A DNA stretch of 64,000 nt from Undaria pinnatifida. Its lineage: Eukaryota > Sar > Phaeophyceae > Laminariales > Alariaceae. Every line of letters begins with the position of its first letter. Within the stretch, counting starts at the first letter, position 1. Under the pieces are notes generated by a model. That model worked only from the letters and a program-made list of their open reading frames with translations, searched no databases and had not been told where the DNA came from. The stretch lies in assembly GCA_012845835.1 (NCBI GenBank), contig JABAKD010000002.1, positions 20,474,129-20,538,128 of the forward strand. The letters run 5' to 3'. A program made the position numbers and the translations under genes. Below, piece by piece: positions 46,317 to 56,194 of the stretch.

Positions 46317-46905
46317 TCTATCGACGGTACGAGGCGTGCGAGATGGTTATGAAACCGTCAGGGAGTTTGTGGAGACAACAGGGATGTTTTTCGCGAGGCA
46401 CATTATATGGACCGCGGGAGGTCCTCACTAATTCATCTTCATCTCTTGGTCTATATACCTGTGTTCAACCCTATTGACACACTTGTTTCAACCTTATTCA
46501 CCAGCTGATGACCGTTTGATTACTGGGGCAGACGCTCCTAGTTACGGCAGCTGAGTGAAGATTACCGGGTTGATGTTGAAATTACTGAATTGGAAGATTC
46601 TGGATTTGGCATTTGTACTGAACTCTATATTTGGTTTTGATTTTTAGGTTTTGAGCATGATTACATGGATTTGAGTGTTTGGTGATCATGCTTTGAATCG
46701 TCTACATGGTTCGACGTCTGTATTATCTCGTGCACCTAGTAGGGAGGCTGTCGACGGTATGAGGCGTACGAGATGGTTATGAAACCGTCAGGAACTTTGT
46801 GGAGACAACAGGGATGTTTCTCCCGAGGCACATTATATGGACCTCGGGAGATCCCCACTAAGTTGTCTTTATATCTTGGTATATATACCTGTGTTCTTCT
46901 ATTTT
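46317..46905. repeat. Pair of ~155-bp direct repeats inside the fossil
   Basis: 46317-46471 and 46748-46902 share CGACGGTA, GAGATGGTTATGAAACCGTC, TTTGTGGAGACAACAGGGATG and TATATACCTGTGTTC. They flank about 275 bp of unrelated AT-rich sequence. The layout resembles a small LTR/TRIM insertion, but neither terminal TG/CA nor a target duplication is clear. Confidence 0.6.
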
Positions 46906-46959
46906 TTACTACGTGTCTTCATGTACCCCTCCCGTGATCCCACCATGGGTGCCCTTCTG

Positions 46960-48270
46960 TGAACCTACTCCCGAGCACCTACCAGTGGGTGCATTCAAGA
47001 AGCTCTTCTCTTCCGGAGGTAGTACGTCCACAAACCGTTTCCCAGGGTGTTCCCCAAGTAAAGTCGCGGAAGTATGACGCCCATCCAGACACCAGTAGGA
47101 TCTTTCCACGGTCTGCCGAGTGGTGGTTTCCGCCATTCAGGTAGAAACAAGCCTCCGCCTTGAGCCCCGACTTCAGGGCCCTCCTTACGTGGCAAAAGCC
47201 CGGCTTCAAGAACGGCAGTAGCGGCGCAAACTGCGCTCTCCCGTGGAACTTCCGGTTTGGCGAGTGCATGTCGGGCTTGTACCTGACCCTTGCCGTCATG
47301 TTGACCACGTCGCTGGCGTACTTACACGCCTCAGCCCAGAGAGGCTGCGTCGGCGGCATCTTCGCGTCGCGAAGCAGACGGGGAGTGTCCAGGCGGGACG
47401 CCATAGCAAAGTCTAGCTATCTGTCGCTCGACCACACCGTCATACTTCGGGGAACCAACGAGCGTGTACTCGCGGCGGATGCCACGCTCCTTGAGCAACG
47501 CCACGAACTCAGGGTTGGTGGATTCGGTGCCGTTGTCCAAGCGAACGCACTCCACGATGGACGGGACACCCTTGGCGTTGATGTCGGCCAGAAAATCAGC
47601 GAAGGCCATCGGGACGTCGGACTTCTGTTTCAAGAAATACGGATCCCATCCCCGAGTAGTCGTCGACGATCATCATCAAATACTGAGCACCGCCGGAAGA
47701 CGCAAGCTGTTGCCCCGACAGATCCACGAAGAGACACTCAGGAGGTCTGGTGGAGCAGCACTCGGTCGTCCGCGGTACCGCCATCCTCCTCCGCTTTGAC
47801 TCAGAACACCCAGCACAGGAAACCAACTCTCTAAAACCTTACTGCCAATCTGGCGTGCCGTTTCTAGAAGAGTGTCAGCGTGGGAGTGTGCAAGGGAAAC
47901 ATGAAGATCGTTCATGTCTATCCTTCTCATCTTACCGGGAGCCAACACGGCGGCAGCAATCGGTGTCTCGACAATCGTAATGGCCTCTACGTACGACCCA
48001 GCATCCCTACGCATGGAGGACAAATCTCCATCTAACATGTGAACTCCATCAGCATCGAACAAGACGGGGCGTTTAGGCATGATGGCATGGAGCGAGAACA
48101 GATTGACGTGCACACCGGGTACATACGCTACGCCCAAGAGCTCAATCAGAACGTCATCCAGCTGGCTGTGAATAATCATCGGTGTCTTACCAAAGCACTG
48201 CACCCGTAGGGGCCTCATGTGATTAACGACCAAAGTACTCTTACCAGGAGGGGGGGGGTACACTTTGCCA
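46960..48270 (-). mobile_element. Copia fossil: integrase and protease region
   Basis: Integrase core segments include LFVDLSGQQLASSGG, MMIVDDYSG, CVRLDNGTESTNPEF and RREYTLVGSPKYDGVVERQIA, with the integrase C-terminal part at about 46979-47400. The pre-integrase segment and protease-like part (ITIVETPIAAAVLAPGKMRR) lie at 47676-48263. Broken. Confidence 0.85.
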
Positions 48271-48925
48271 TACCTAACGGGTTACCAGTTACATGAAAAG
48301 TGGCACCCGAGTCAGCTACCCACTGTTCTTTCCCATCTTCCCCCCAAAAAATTGCTACATCCATCCTTGCCTGTTTTTCGCCAACTGCGCGGTGAGGAGA
48401 TGCGGGTCGAACGTAGGCGCACCGCAGCCGTTGTTCGTCTGGTCACGGCAAGTACTCGAGCAGGATATAAGGCGGGGGAGCTACGGCCAAGGTATACCCA
48501 CCACTGCCGTAGGGTGTCTCTTGTACCCAGCTACCATCGTAGTACATGGAGTAAGGGTATTCAGGAGCCTCAAAAGGGATCGCTGCGTTCATGTGAGCGG
48601 AGGACCCCGAGCACTCTGCGACTCGGTGACTCGGCCGGTTGCACCGCAAGCAAATCCCCCTTGGTCCCCTTGGTGCAGCATTCAATGGGGGACCCCAGCC
48701 TGTCAGACTTCTCACCGGCGGCGGGGGCATCGGCGGCATAGCCCCAGGCGGTGGGTCGGTAGGTACCCAACCCATCGCGGGAACCTGTCCCCCCGTCCCA
48801 AATGGTTCTGGGCCAGAGTCGTAGCGAAATACCTGCCCTCTGCGGCATCTCAGCGCCATTGGGGGCCAGATATGCCCCTCAGCGCAGCTCCCCCCTTGCC
48901 GCCACCGTTTTGCTTTGGATGGCCG

Positions 48926-48929
<4 letters not shown>

Positions 48930-48965
<36 letters not shown>

Positions 48966-48966
48966 C
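48930..48966 (-). repeat. CTG/CAG microsatellite in the fossil
   Basis: About 12 CTG units on the plus strand, read on the minus strand as a Gln run in the Gly/Gln/His-rich stretch beside the zinc knuckle. The young copia element has a similar tract in a different place. Confidence 0.9.
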
Positions 48967-49484
48967 ACCCTTGTGCCTCCCGCCTCTTGTTCCTCCGTCG
49001 TCCACCTCAACCCGCACCTCTTCCACCGGCAGGCTGCGCAGCGCGGGCGTACAAGGCATGCGGATCCACCCCCCCTTTTACTCCCAACGCCTTAGTCACC
49101 ATATCCTTTTTAACCTTTTATCGTTTACATAGGCGTCGCGGATGATCTCGTCGATTTCGGAACGACGGATGGAAGGGTGGGAGAGGATTGACTTGCTTTG
49201 TATGGTATACAGTGAGAAAAGGTTGTTGACAATATTTCTACTTACCTCTTCTACGCTTTTTCGACAGCCAAGCATTGCCAATTCATGGGCCGCCTTATCT
49301 ACTCTACCAAGGAACACCAGGGGGTCGTCTCCCTCCGCCATGTGGATTGCTCGAAACTCCCTCTTCAATCTGTGACTTGCAGCTAGGGTTTTAGGCATGC
49401 AGTAATTTTCTAGCTCCTGCCATGCGCCACATGGCGGCGTTGCTTGCTGCATCCGAAATTCTGTAACAGCATATCCCGTGCACG

Positions 49485-50170
49485 CCGAGATAGCTGGGGG
49501 GGCGGTAGGGGGAGAAGCGGAGAACAGCAACGAGGGATTCAACATCGTCGACTCCTGTGCCAACATCTGGGCTAGCAGCCCACTCAGGCACGTCGCAATT
49601 TGCTCTGTCTCGCCCTAATTTAACCCAGTTACGACCCCAAAACTTGATAACATAGAGGCGTGCTTTGGAATGCGGCGCAGTAAGTTTCAGGCTTGTTTGT
49701 CATCGCTTGGTTGTCTGTACGTTCAACTGATAACCCAGTGATGGTAGCAGGCATGGATGTGTCTACACAAGAGTTGGAACAGAAGCACACGCCTAAGGAG
49801 ATCATGGATGCGCGATATATGTTGTGGTGAATCGCGCATCCATGATCTCCTAGGCGTATGCCTCTGCTCAAATTCTTCCTGAGACGCATTCATGTCTCCT
49901 ACCATCACTGGATTATCAGTTGCCTTATGGACGTACAGACAACCAAGCGATGACAAACAAGCCTGAAACTTACTGCGCCACATTCCAAAGCGCGTCTCTA
50001 TGTTATCAAACATTGGGAGTCGTAACTGGGTTAAATTAGGGCAAAGCAGAGCAAACTGCGACGTGCCCGAGTGGGCTGCCAGCCCAGATGTTGGCACAGG
50101 AGTCGACGATGTTGAACCCCTCATTGCTGTTTCTCCGCTTTTCCCCCCACCCCCCCCCCTAGCTATCTCA
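49485..50170. repeat. 330-bp inverted duplication with 14-bp loop
   Basis: Left arm 49485-49816 and right arm 49831-50170 are near-perfect inverted copies around ATATGTTGTGGTGA. Pairing is visible at the centre (GATCATGGATGCGCGAT with ATCGCGCATCCATGATC), through ACCCAGTTACGA and ATAACATAGA, out to GAGATAGCT. It duplicates part of the gag region of the copia fossil in reverse. A transcript through it would fold into a long hairpin. Confidence 0.92.
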
Positions 50171-50416
50171 ACGTGCAGCGCCTTCTTCTGGGCGCACAGC
50201 TTCTGCTCCTCCACTGTCCTGCGCAGGACCTCGATACCCTCTCTTATCTCGCCCATCTCTCTGCTTTGCTCCTCTGCTCTCTCTCGTCTCTCATCTCTCA
50301 CGCTCGCCCCCATGTTTTGAACATCAGTGTCAGGCATGGTTGGCTTTTTCCGATCTCTCTAGTTGGCCTGGGCAACGCTCACCAATATAAGATAACCAGT
50401 TGCGAACGCACTAGTG

Positions 50417-50673
50417 TGTTGATGGATATCTAAAGATGTACACGCTGCTGGCACGGGAAGACGTGATGGTGACTCCAGACGGTGACATAGAACTCTTGTA
50501 TTATCCGGCCGTCGAGTGACAGCTCATGGCGAATCATGTAGGAAAACATCCGGCGAAACAAGTCCTCCATTCATCCCATCGAGTCTCCTCTTACGCGTTA
50601 TAGATAAATCCCTCATCAGTATATGGAACTCCCTTATATATGATGGATCGTATCCGTCGTGTTGATGAGTGCA
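50417..50673 (-). repeat. 5' LTR of the copia fossil
   Basis: About 257 bp, from TGTTGATGGATATCT to TTGATGAGTGCA on the plus strand, matching the split left LTR. On the minus strand it is followed by CACTAGTGCGTTCGCAACTGG, near which a primer-binding site would be expected. Confidence 0.8.
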
Positions 50674-52004
50674 ACCAACAGGTGAATTCTGGGCGACCGA
50701 CCCAAACAGATAATAGCTCAACTTTCTTTGGTGGCGGGACCGTGCAACTCGACTCTAGGGCAGGAGTGCCGTCGCGTGGGCAGCGAGTGCTCCTGACGTA
50801 GAAAACAGGTTGGCTCGCAGATATGCTTCAAAGCAAGCCTCACAGAAAACGGTGCTAGCCATCCATGTCGCACCCCCGAGACAGACCTAAAAGTTGTGAT
50901 ATTGCCGTCGTGGCTCGACGAGGACTACTGAAGCTTTTAAGACCATCAGTGCCACATTTTTGGCTAAAAGTTATATCACCAGAGCCTCGTTCGCAACCCG
51001 GTATTTGCCTCATGAACCTCCTGGTCAGGCCATGGCGGTATCGCGAGGCTCTTGCCGCGGGCAAGCCCTATGGTGCCCACGTATAATGTACCCCGCGAGT
51101 CCCATGCCATCCCAGGTCATTCCATACCTTGATGGGCCTCCAGCGTATAAAGCAATACTGCCAATACCAATCAGTTGTCGCAAATGTCGTTCGAAGTAGG
51201 CCGTTCGATTTTTCTGCACAATATTTTCTACTCTGGGACATACTCTTCCTCTTTCAAGTCCACGGTCAGGGTGGGGACGCTAGGAATCTATGCGACTCGA
51301 TAACCAATCAACGGCAAGCCCAATAATTTTCCGTTCCAGGTTCCAAGCGTTCCAATGCCTTTTCAGGGGAGTTAAGACACGCCCTCATGCGAACTGATAT
51401 ACCCGTGTACGTGTGGGATCCAATTTTGTGAAATTGTTTCAAATGCGTCAGCTCTGAGTTCGATCAATTTATTGATCGATACTCATCTTGCAAGCGGCCT
51501 GATACTCCTGTCGCGCTTTTTACTCTTTTGAAGATATGTGAATCCCCTGGATTTGGTCATGGTGAATAGGATATTTTTACCAAGAGCGATTTCGGTGGGC
51601 CTTGGATTCTTGTGCCAGCATAATTTCTGGGATAACTCGCCTTTTTAACCCCCAGGTAGCAGACTAGCATAATGTAACACATTGCGAGCAGAATCAGGGC
51701 TGTCGCTAGCATCATTCTCCGCTATATAGGAGCGGAATCCGATGGCAAAAATGGCGCTACCAACTATTTGATGCCTCCTGCGGATAACGCCTCGCGTATA
51801 TCTATAGTAATACTTACAAGTGAACGAAACTAATAGAAACAAGAGGCAAAGTATGGGACAAACACAAGCCAGTGATGGTGCGTCTGGCGCTGTCTCTACC
51901 GGTGACATGTCTGCGTCTCATGCCCCTGTTCCTGCGAAGGCATCTGCGCCATCTGCGTCTGCGATTCCGTCGGCGTCTATGGACTCAGCGATGTTTACTT
52001 TGTT
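50674..52004. other. Non-coding stretch with a hairpin motif
   Basis: No gene recognised. A minus-strand copy of the dispersed hairpin motif lies at 51421-51490, with the strong palindrome GTTCGATCAATTTATTGATCGAT at its centre. A Ser/Ala/Pro-rich frame starts at 51853 (MGQTQASDGASGAVSTGD), with no domain. Confidence 0.4.
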
Positions 52005-52810
52005 CGTTCATTCTGCTTATTACTTTCGCGCTTTTTCTTTCTCATTTACCCTCCCTAGACGTACCTCAGACGGATTCAATAAGCAGGCCCTTCTCTCCCC
52101 TCCCCACTACGGTACGCACCTTCGTTTTTGTCGCGATAACAATTCAGCACTTTCTCCCCTCGTCGACTCGCGTCGATTTATTGTGCTTGCCCACGCAATA
52201 AGGCGCTCGCCAAAGGTCGTCCGAGTACCAGTTGTTTTGAATGACTCAGTGCCTGGAGTAGCTTGCTGTCCCTGGAGTACTTCGAGCTGAATGACTTGAG
52301 TACTCGCGAGTCCCTGGAGTACTTCGACTTGAACTGACTGAGTACTCGCGAGTCCCTGACGTGCTTCGACCTGAAATGACTGAGTGCTCGCGAGTCCCTG
52401 GAGTACTTCGACCTGAAATGGCTGAGTACTTGCGAGTGCCTGGAGTACTTCGACGTGAAATCGCTGAGTACTCGCGAGTCCGTAGAGTACTTCAGCCTGA
52501 AATGACTGAGTACTCGCAAGTGCCTGGAGTACTTCGACCTGAATGACTGAGTGCTCTCGAGTGCCTGGAGTATTCCAACCTGAAATGACTGAGTACTTGC
52601 GAGTGCCTGGAGTACTTCGACGTGAAATGGCTGAGTACTCGCGAGTCCATGGAGTACTTCAGCCTGAAATGACTGAGTATTTGCGAGTCCCTGGAGTACT
52701 TCAGCCGGAAATGACTGAGTACTCGCGAGTGCCTGGAGTACTTTCACCTCAAATGACTGAGTACTCGCGAGTGCCTGGAGTACTTCAGCCTGAAATGACT
52801 TGAATACTCG
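52005..52810 (+). repeat. Leader plus 42-bp array, unit 1
   Basis: A leader (52005-52230, sharing CCCCACTACGGTACG, CTTCGTTTTTGTCGCGA, CTCGTCGACTCGCGTCGA with unit 2) is followed by about 13 units of a 42-bp tandem repeat: GAGTACTCGCGAGTGCCTGG, then AGTACTTCGACCTGAAATGACT. Each unit contains overlapping palindromes (GAGTACTC, ACTCGCGAGT). The period is 14 codons, and minus-strand frames of nearly 190 codons are open throughout, but so are other frames. Confidence 0.9.
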
Positions 52811-52850
52811 TGATTGAGTAGTCGCGAGTCACAAGGGTACCCAGGTGAAC

Positions 52851-53195
52851 TTTTCATATATACCTCGCACTGAGTGGGTAGTAATTTTAGTCTGCGCAAA
52901 ACAAGCATTTTATTCACTTTCACTTTTTCTAATTGTTGGTATACATACACAGAATAATTTAATGTGAAGTCAACGCAGACTCTTTTTTAAGGTTTCATAT
53001 ATACCTCGCACTGGTTGGGTAGTAAATTTAGTCTGCGCAAAACAAGCATTTCGTTCACTTTTACCTTTTTAGTTGTACTATATAGCTACCAGGTACTGTG
53101 TACCAATAACAAAAGTAAAGGTGAATAAAATGCTTGTTTTGCGCAGACCAATATTACTACCCAACCAGTGCGAGGTATATGTGAAAAGTCCTACA
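52851..53195. mobile_element. Three copies of a ~95-bp motif, two forming a hairpin
   Basis: TTTCATATATACCTCGCACT followed by GGGTAGTA, TAGTCTGCGCAAAACAAGCAT and TTCACTTT occurs at 52851-52950 and 52985-53085, and inverted at 53105-53192. The last two form a hairpin with a 20-bp loop: a foldback MITE of about 210 bp with a solitary half beside it. It lies between the two 42-bp array units. Confidence 0.8.
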
Positions 53196-53229
53196 CTATT
53201 TTTTTAATTTCGTTTTTTCAATCATCTCA

Positions 53230-54235
53230 TTTATAGTCCTCGCACTACGCTCGCGCTCCCTCCCAGTACAAACTCAGATCCGGGGTCACATAGCGGGCCC
53301 TTCTCCCCTCTACCCACTCATACACTCATGCACTACGGTACGTGCCTTCGTTTTTATCGCGAGAAGAATTTTGCATTTTCTTCCCTCGTCGACTCGCGTC
53401 GAACATGTGTAGATTTAAAGGTCGTCAGAGTACCAGTGCCAGTTATTGGCACACACTCAATTCCCACCGAGTACCGGTCATTTTGAATGACTCAGTGCCT
53501 GGAGTACTTCGAGCTGAAATGACTGAGTACTCGCTGGAGTACTTCGAGCAAATGACTGAGTACTCGCGAGTCCCTGGAATACGTCGGCCTAAAATGACTG
53601 AGTACTCTCGAGTCCCTGAAGTATTTCGACGTGAAATGGCTTGAGTACTCGAAAGTGCCGGAAGTACTTCAGCCTAAAATGACCGAGTACTTGAGAGTGC
53701 CTGGAGTACTTCGATCTAAAAGGGCTGAGTACTCGCGAGTGCCTGGAGTACTTCAGCCTAAAATGGCTGAGTACTCGCGAGTGTCTGGGGTACTTCGACC
53801 TGGAATGACTGAATACTCGCGAGTGCCTGGAATACTTCGACCTGAAATGGCGGAACTCGTGCGAGTGCCTGGAGTACTTCGACCTGAAAATACTGAGTAT
53901 TCGCGAGTGCCTGGAGTACATCGACCTAAAATGACTTGAGTACTTGCGAGTCCCTGGAGTACTTCGACCTGAAATGACTGATTGCTCGCGAGTCCCTGGA
54001 GTACTTCGACCTGAAATGACTTGAGTGCTCGCGAGTCCATGGAGTACTTCGACCTGAAATGGCTGAGTACTTGCGAGTCCCTGGAGTACTCTGACCTGAA
54101 ATGACTGAGTACCCGAGAGTCCCTGGAGTACTTCGACCTGGAATGACTTGAGTACTTGCGAGTGCCTGGAGTAGTTCAACCTCAGAATACTGAGTGCTCG
54201 CGAGTGCCTGGAGTCTTCGATCTGAAATGGCTGGT
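53230..54235 (+). repeat. Leader plus 42-bp array, unit 2
   Basis: Second copy of the leader (53230-53480), followed by about 17 units of the 42-bp repeat, with the same start AATGACTCAGTGCCTGGAGTAC. A few units are shortened (for example near 53530). The minus frame of 196 codons at 53589-54179 is a by-product of the period. Confidence 0.9.
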
Positions 54236-54763
54236 ACTGGGTGGTACTGGTACTGTGACGACCTTTCGCTCTCGACGGCTGGTGTCTCTAGGAAATAAAA
54301 ATCTCCAGACCGAGATTTGAACCCCTTACTCCAGCCTTAGTTGGGTTCGAGGTTAACCATTGGACCACCGATACTATGGCGACCTCGGAGCTCAAGCAGC
54401 AGCAGCATCAGGGTACCGGTACCGCGGACAGTCCCCAAGGAATAGCACCAGCAGATGCACAAAGATACCATTCGCTTTTCGCTGGTGTTGGAGGCAACCG
54501 ACTGGGTTCTCGGTTGCGATGTAGCGGTGCCGTTGTACTTGATAGTCTGATATAGGGATACGATGTATAGTGATAATAATAGTAGTGTGAAAGCAGCGCA
54601 GGTGCTTGGTGCATGCCTGGATGAATGCATAGATATATAGTAGACGGAAAGAGAAAATAGTCATCTCTGCTTTATTGCGTAATAAGCTCGTACGTTCGAT
54701 GTGGGAATAACTGAAAGACAGTAAGGGGGCCCGCAACGCAGTGACAAGTACACGCTGGTCAAA
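54236..54763. other. Non-coding stretch with a tRNA-like remnant
   Basis: No gene recognised. Apart from the tRNA-like sequence at 54303-54372 there is a CAG/AGC cluster near 54395. Confidence 0.4.
54303..54372 (-). pseudogene. tRNA-like remnant or SINE head
   Basis: The minus strand reads TGGTCCAATGG, a fair A box, 33 bases before GGTTCAAATCT, a fair B box. The T-stem pairs at only about three of five positions and the acceptor arms do not pair, so it is not a working tRNA. A SINE head or tRNA pseudogene is more likely. Confidence 0.4.
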
Positions 54764-55734
54764 TCGGGTTTCCAGAAAATACAGACACCGATAGTACGGA
54801 GGTGGCTCCAGGAGTTGGAACCCGTGAATCACTTGAATAATCTAGGCCACTCCAATCATTGTGTCTTCTTCCTACGAACCCAAAGCCAGAAAACACACGT
54901 TGTTTACAAGAGAAATACTGAAGACACGAGGAGACTGCCGTCCGCGTCGTCCCAAGCGGCTCGATTCCACAGTATTTCGCCGACGAACGCGGGTGGGTGG
55001 ACACATCGGCGATTGTCCACCCCTCGCCCACTTTTTTTATTTGGGCAGACGTATTTAGGGACCTGATGCAATGGCCGCTCCGGCGGTTGCCGTAGCATAC
55101 CCCTGCATGGGACGCCGGCGCGGGTGGGAGCCCGTTTGTGCCGGGTCTCGATCGCAAACATATACCTGGTAGCGTTTTGGGATGAAGTCGTCCTGCAGGA
55201 ACACCCACTCCGTGACGAGCTTATATCATGCTGGTGTTTGCAACAGGGAACAAGCAGTACCGTAGTACCATATATATTTTACGGTGAACGCTGCTGCTCT
55301 TGCGGGAAGCACGTATCAAACGAGTGACGGTGCTTCTAAGCGGACTCAAAATGGGCTAGTCCGCGTTAATTTACCACACCCGCCGGTCCTTCGCCTCGTG
55401 CACGCCACGATATGGTAAAATAATTTAAGCGTAAATAAATATAGTCTGGATGAGACAACGACCCCACTCCGGTAGCCGATAAAGAGTAGAAGAAACAATA
55501 GAAGTGTGGGTAGGCCCACCGGCTGGGGAAGGAGGCCTCATCTAATCCAATACACTTTGAATGATCGATGAAGCTGCAGAAGAATACTACAGTAAAATCG
55601 GGTAGCCGAAAACACAGGCACCGATGGTACGGAGGTGGCTCCATGGTTGGAACCCGTAAATCACTTGAAGAATTAGACCACCCCGATCATTGTGTCTTCT
55701 TCCTACGAATCCAAAGCCAGAGAACATACGTTGT
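54764..55734 (-). repeat. Pair of ~140-bp dispersed repeats (R1)
   Basis: 54764-54903 and 55596-55734 share GGAGGTGGCTCCA, TTGGAACCCGT, AATCACTTGAA, ATCATTGTGTCTTCTTCCTA and CAAAGCCAGA. On the minus strand GGGTTCCAACC looks like a B box, so a SINE is possible. Confidence 0.75.
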
Positions 55735-56194
55735 AGGATAAATACTGACCATCCCACCCACCCAGCTTATGCATGCAGTAGTTTATTGTTTTACAACATT
55801 TGCAGACCGGAGAAGGCTGCGAGCGCCTTGCCACATTCAGCCCCGTGCGGAAGCAACTAAGGATATTTTCAAATGGATCCGAGATTGGGACAAAGCTGTT
55901 GGTTCCGGCCTCTTTGAGCCTGTCTGAGACACAGCACCGGAACCACAATCATGGACTTGAACCTCTGCCCTACGAGCTAGAACAAGAGGAAGCAGAAGCA
56001 ATTTCAGGCCACCCTAGACATTCTGCGTGCTGAGTAGCTTCTGTGCGTCATTTCATTTCCAGGATTACTGTCGCGCTGAGCGCTGAGCGCTGAGGTACAT
56101 CCTGGGTGAGACCCTCCTGCTTCGCGGCAGGAGGCCTCATCTAATGCAACACTTACTTTGAATGATCGGTGAAGCTGCAGAAGAATACTACAGT
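55531..56194. repeat. Pair of ~62-bp repeats (R2)
   Basis: 55531-55592 and 56132-56194 share GGCCTCATCTAAT, CTTTGAATGATCG and TGAAGCTGCAGAAGAATACT. The first R2 directly adjoins the second R1, so R1 and R2 may be parts of one element. Confidence 0.75.

Larger units (their letters stand above)
48440..50340 (-). mobile_element. Copia fossil: gag region with zinc knuckle
   Basis: A zinc knuckle of the CLRCNRPSHRVAEC type lies near 48630 and the gag domain at 49096-49566. The N-terminus begins about 50337 (MPDTDVQNMGASVRDERRERAEEQ) with a charged, likely coiled-coil stretch. The middle part is caught up in the inverted duplication at 49485-50170. Broken. Confidence 0.8.
40455..50673 (-). mobile_element. 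Old broken Ty1/copia element with nested foldback
   Basis: A minus-strand copia fossil of about 7.3 kb of its own sequence. LTRs of about 255 bp lie at 50417-50673 (5') and at the left end (3'), the latter split into 40455-40597 and 43547-43654 by a foldback insertion. They share TGTTGAT at one edge and GATGAGTRCA at the other, and are roughly 85% identical, so the element is old. The purine run AAGAGGGATGTAGG beside the 3' LTR fits a polypurine tract. RNase H, reverse transcriptase, integrase, protease, zinc-knuckle and gag regions appear in copia order. It is heavily broken, with at least about six breaks and extra insertions. No matching target duplication was found. Confidence 0.85.

Noticed and set aside
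45826-46431. 201-codon Ala/Val/Thr-rich plus-strand frame
   Set aside because: It is the antisense of the low-complexity GCG/GGC hinge tract of the copia fossil; all frames there are open.
52178-54179. Long minus-strand frames (189 and 196 codons) as a repeat protein
   Set aside because: They exist because the 42-bp period lacks stops in several frames at once; the frame changes within the array and there is no start context or conserved sequence outside the repeat.
52005-54235. CRISPR-like look: a leader followed by regular repeats
   Set aside because: The 42-bp units are head-to-tail without unique spacers, and the setting is eukaryotic with no cas genes.
54303-54372. A functional tRNA gene
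   Set aside because: A and B boxes are passable but the acceptor stem and part of the T-stem do not pair.
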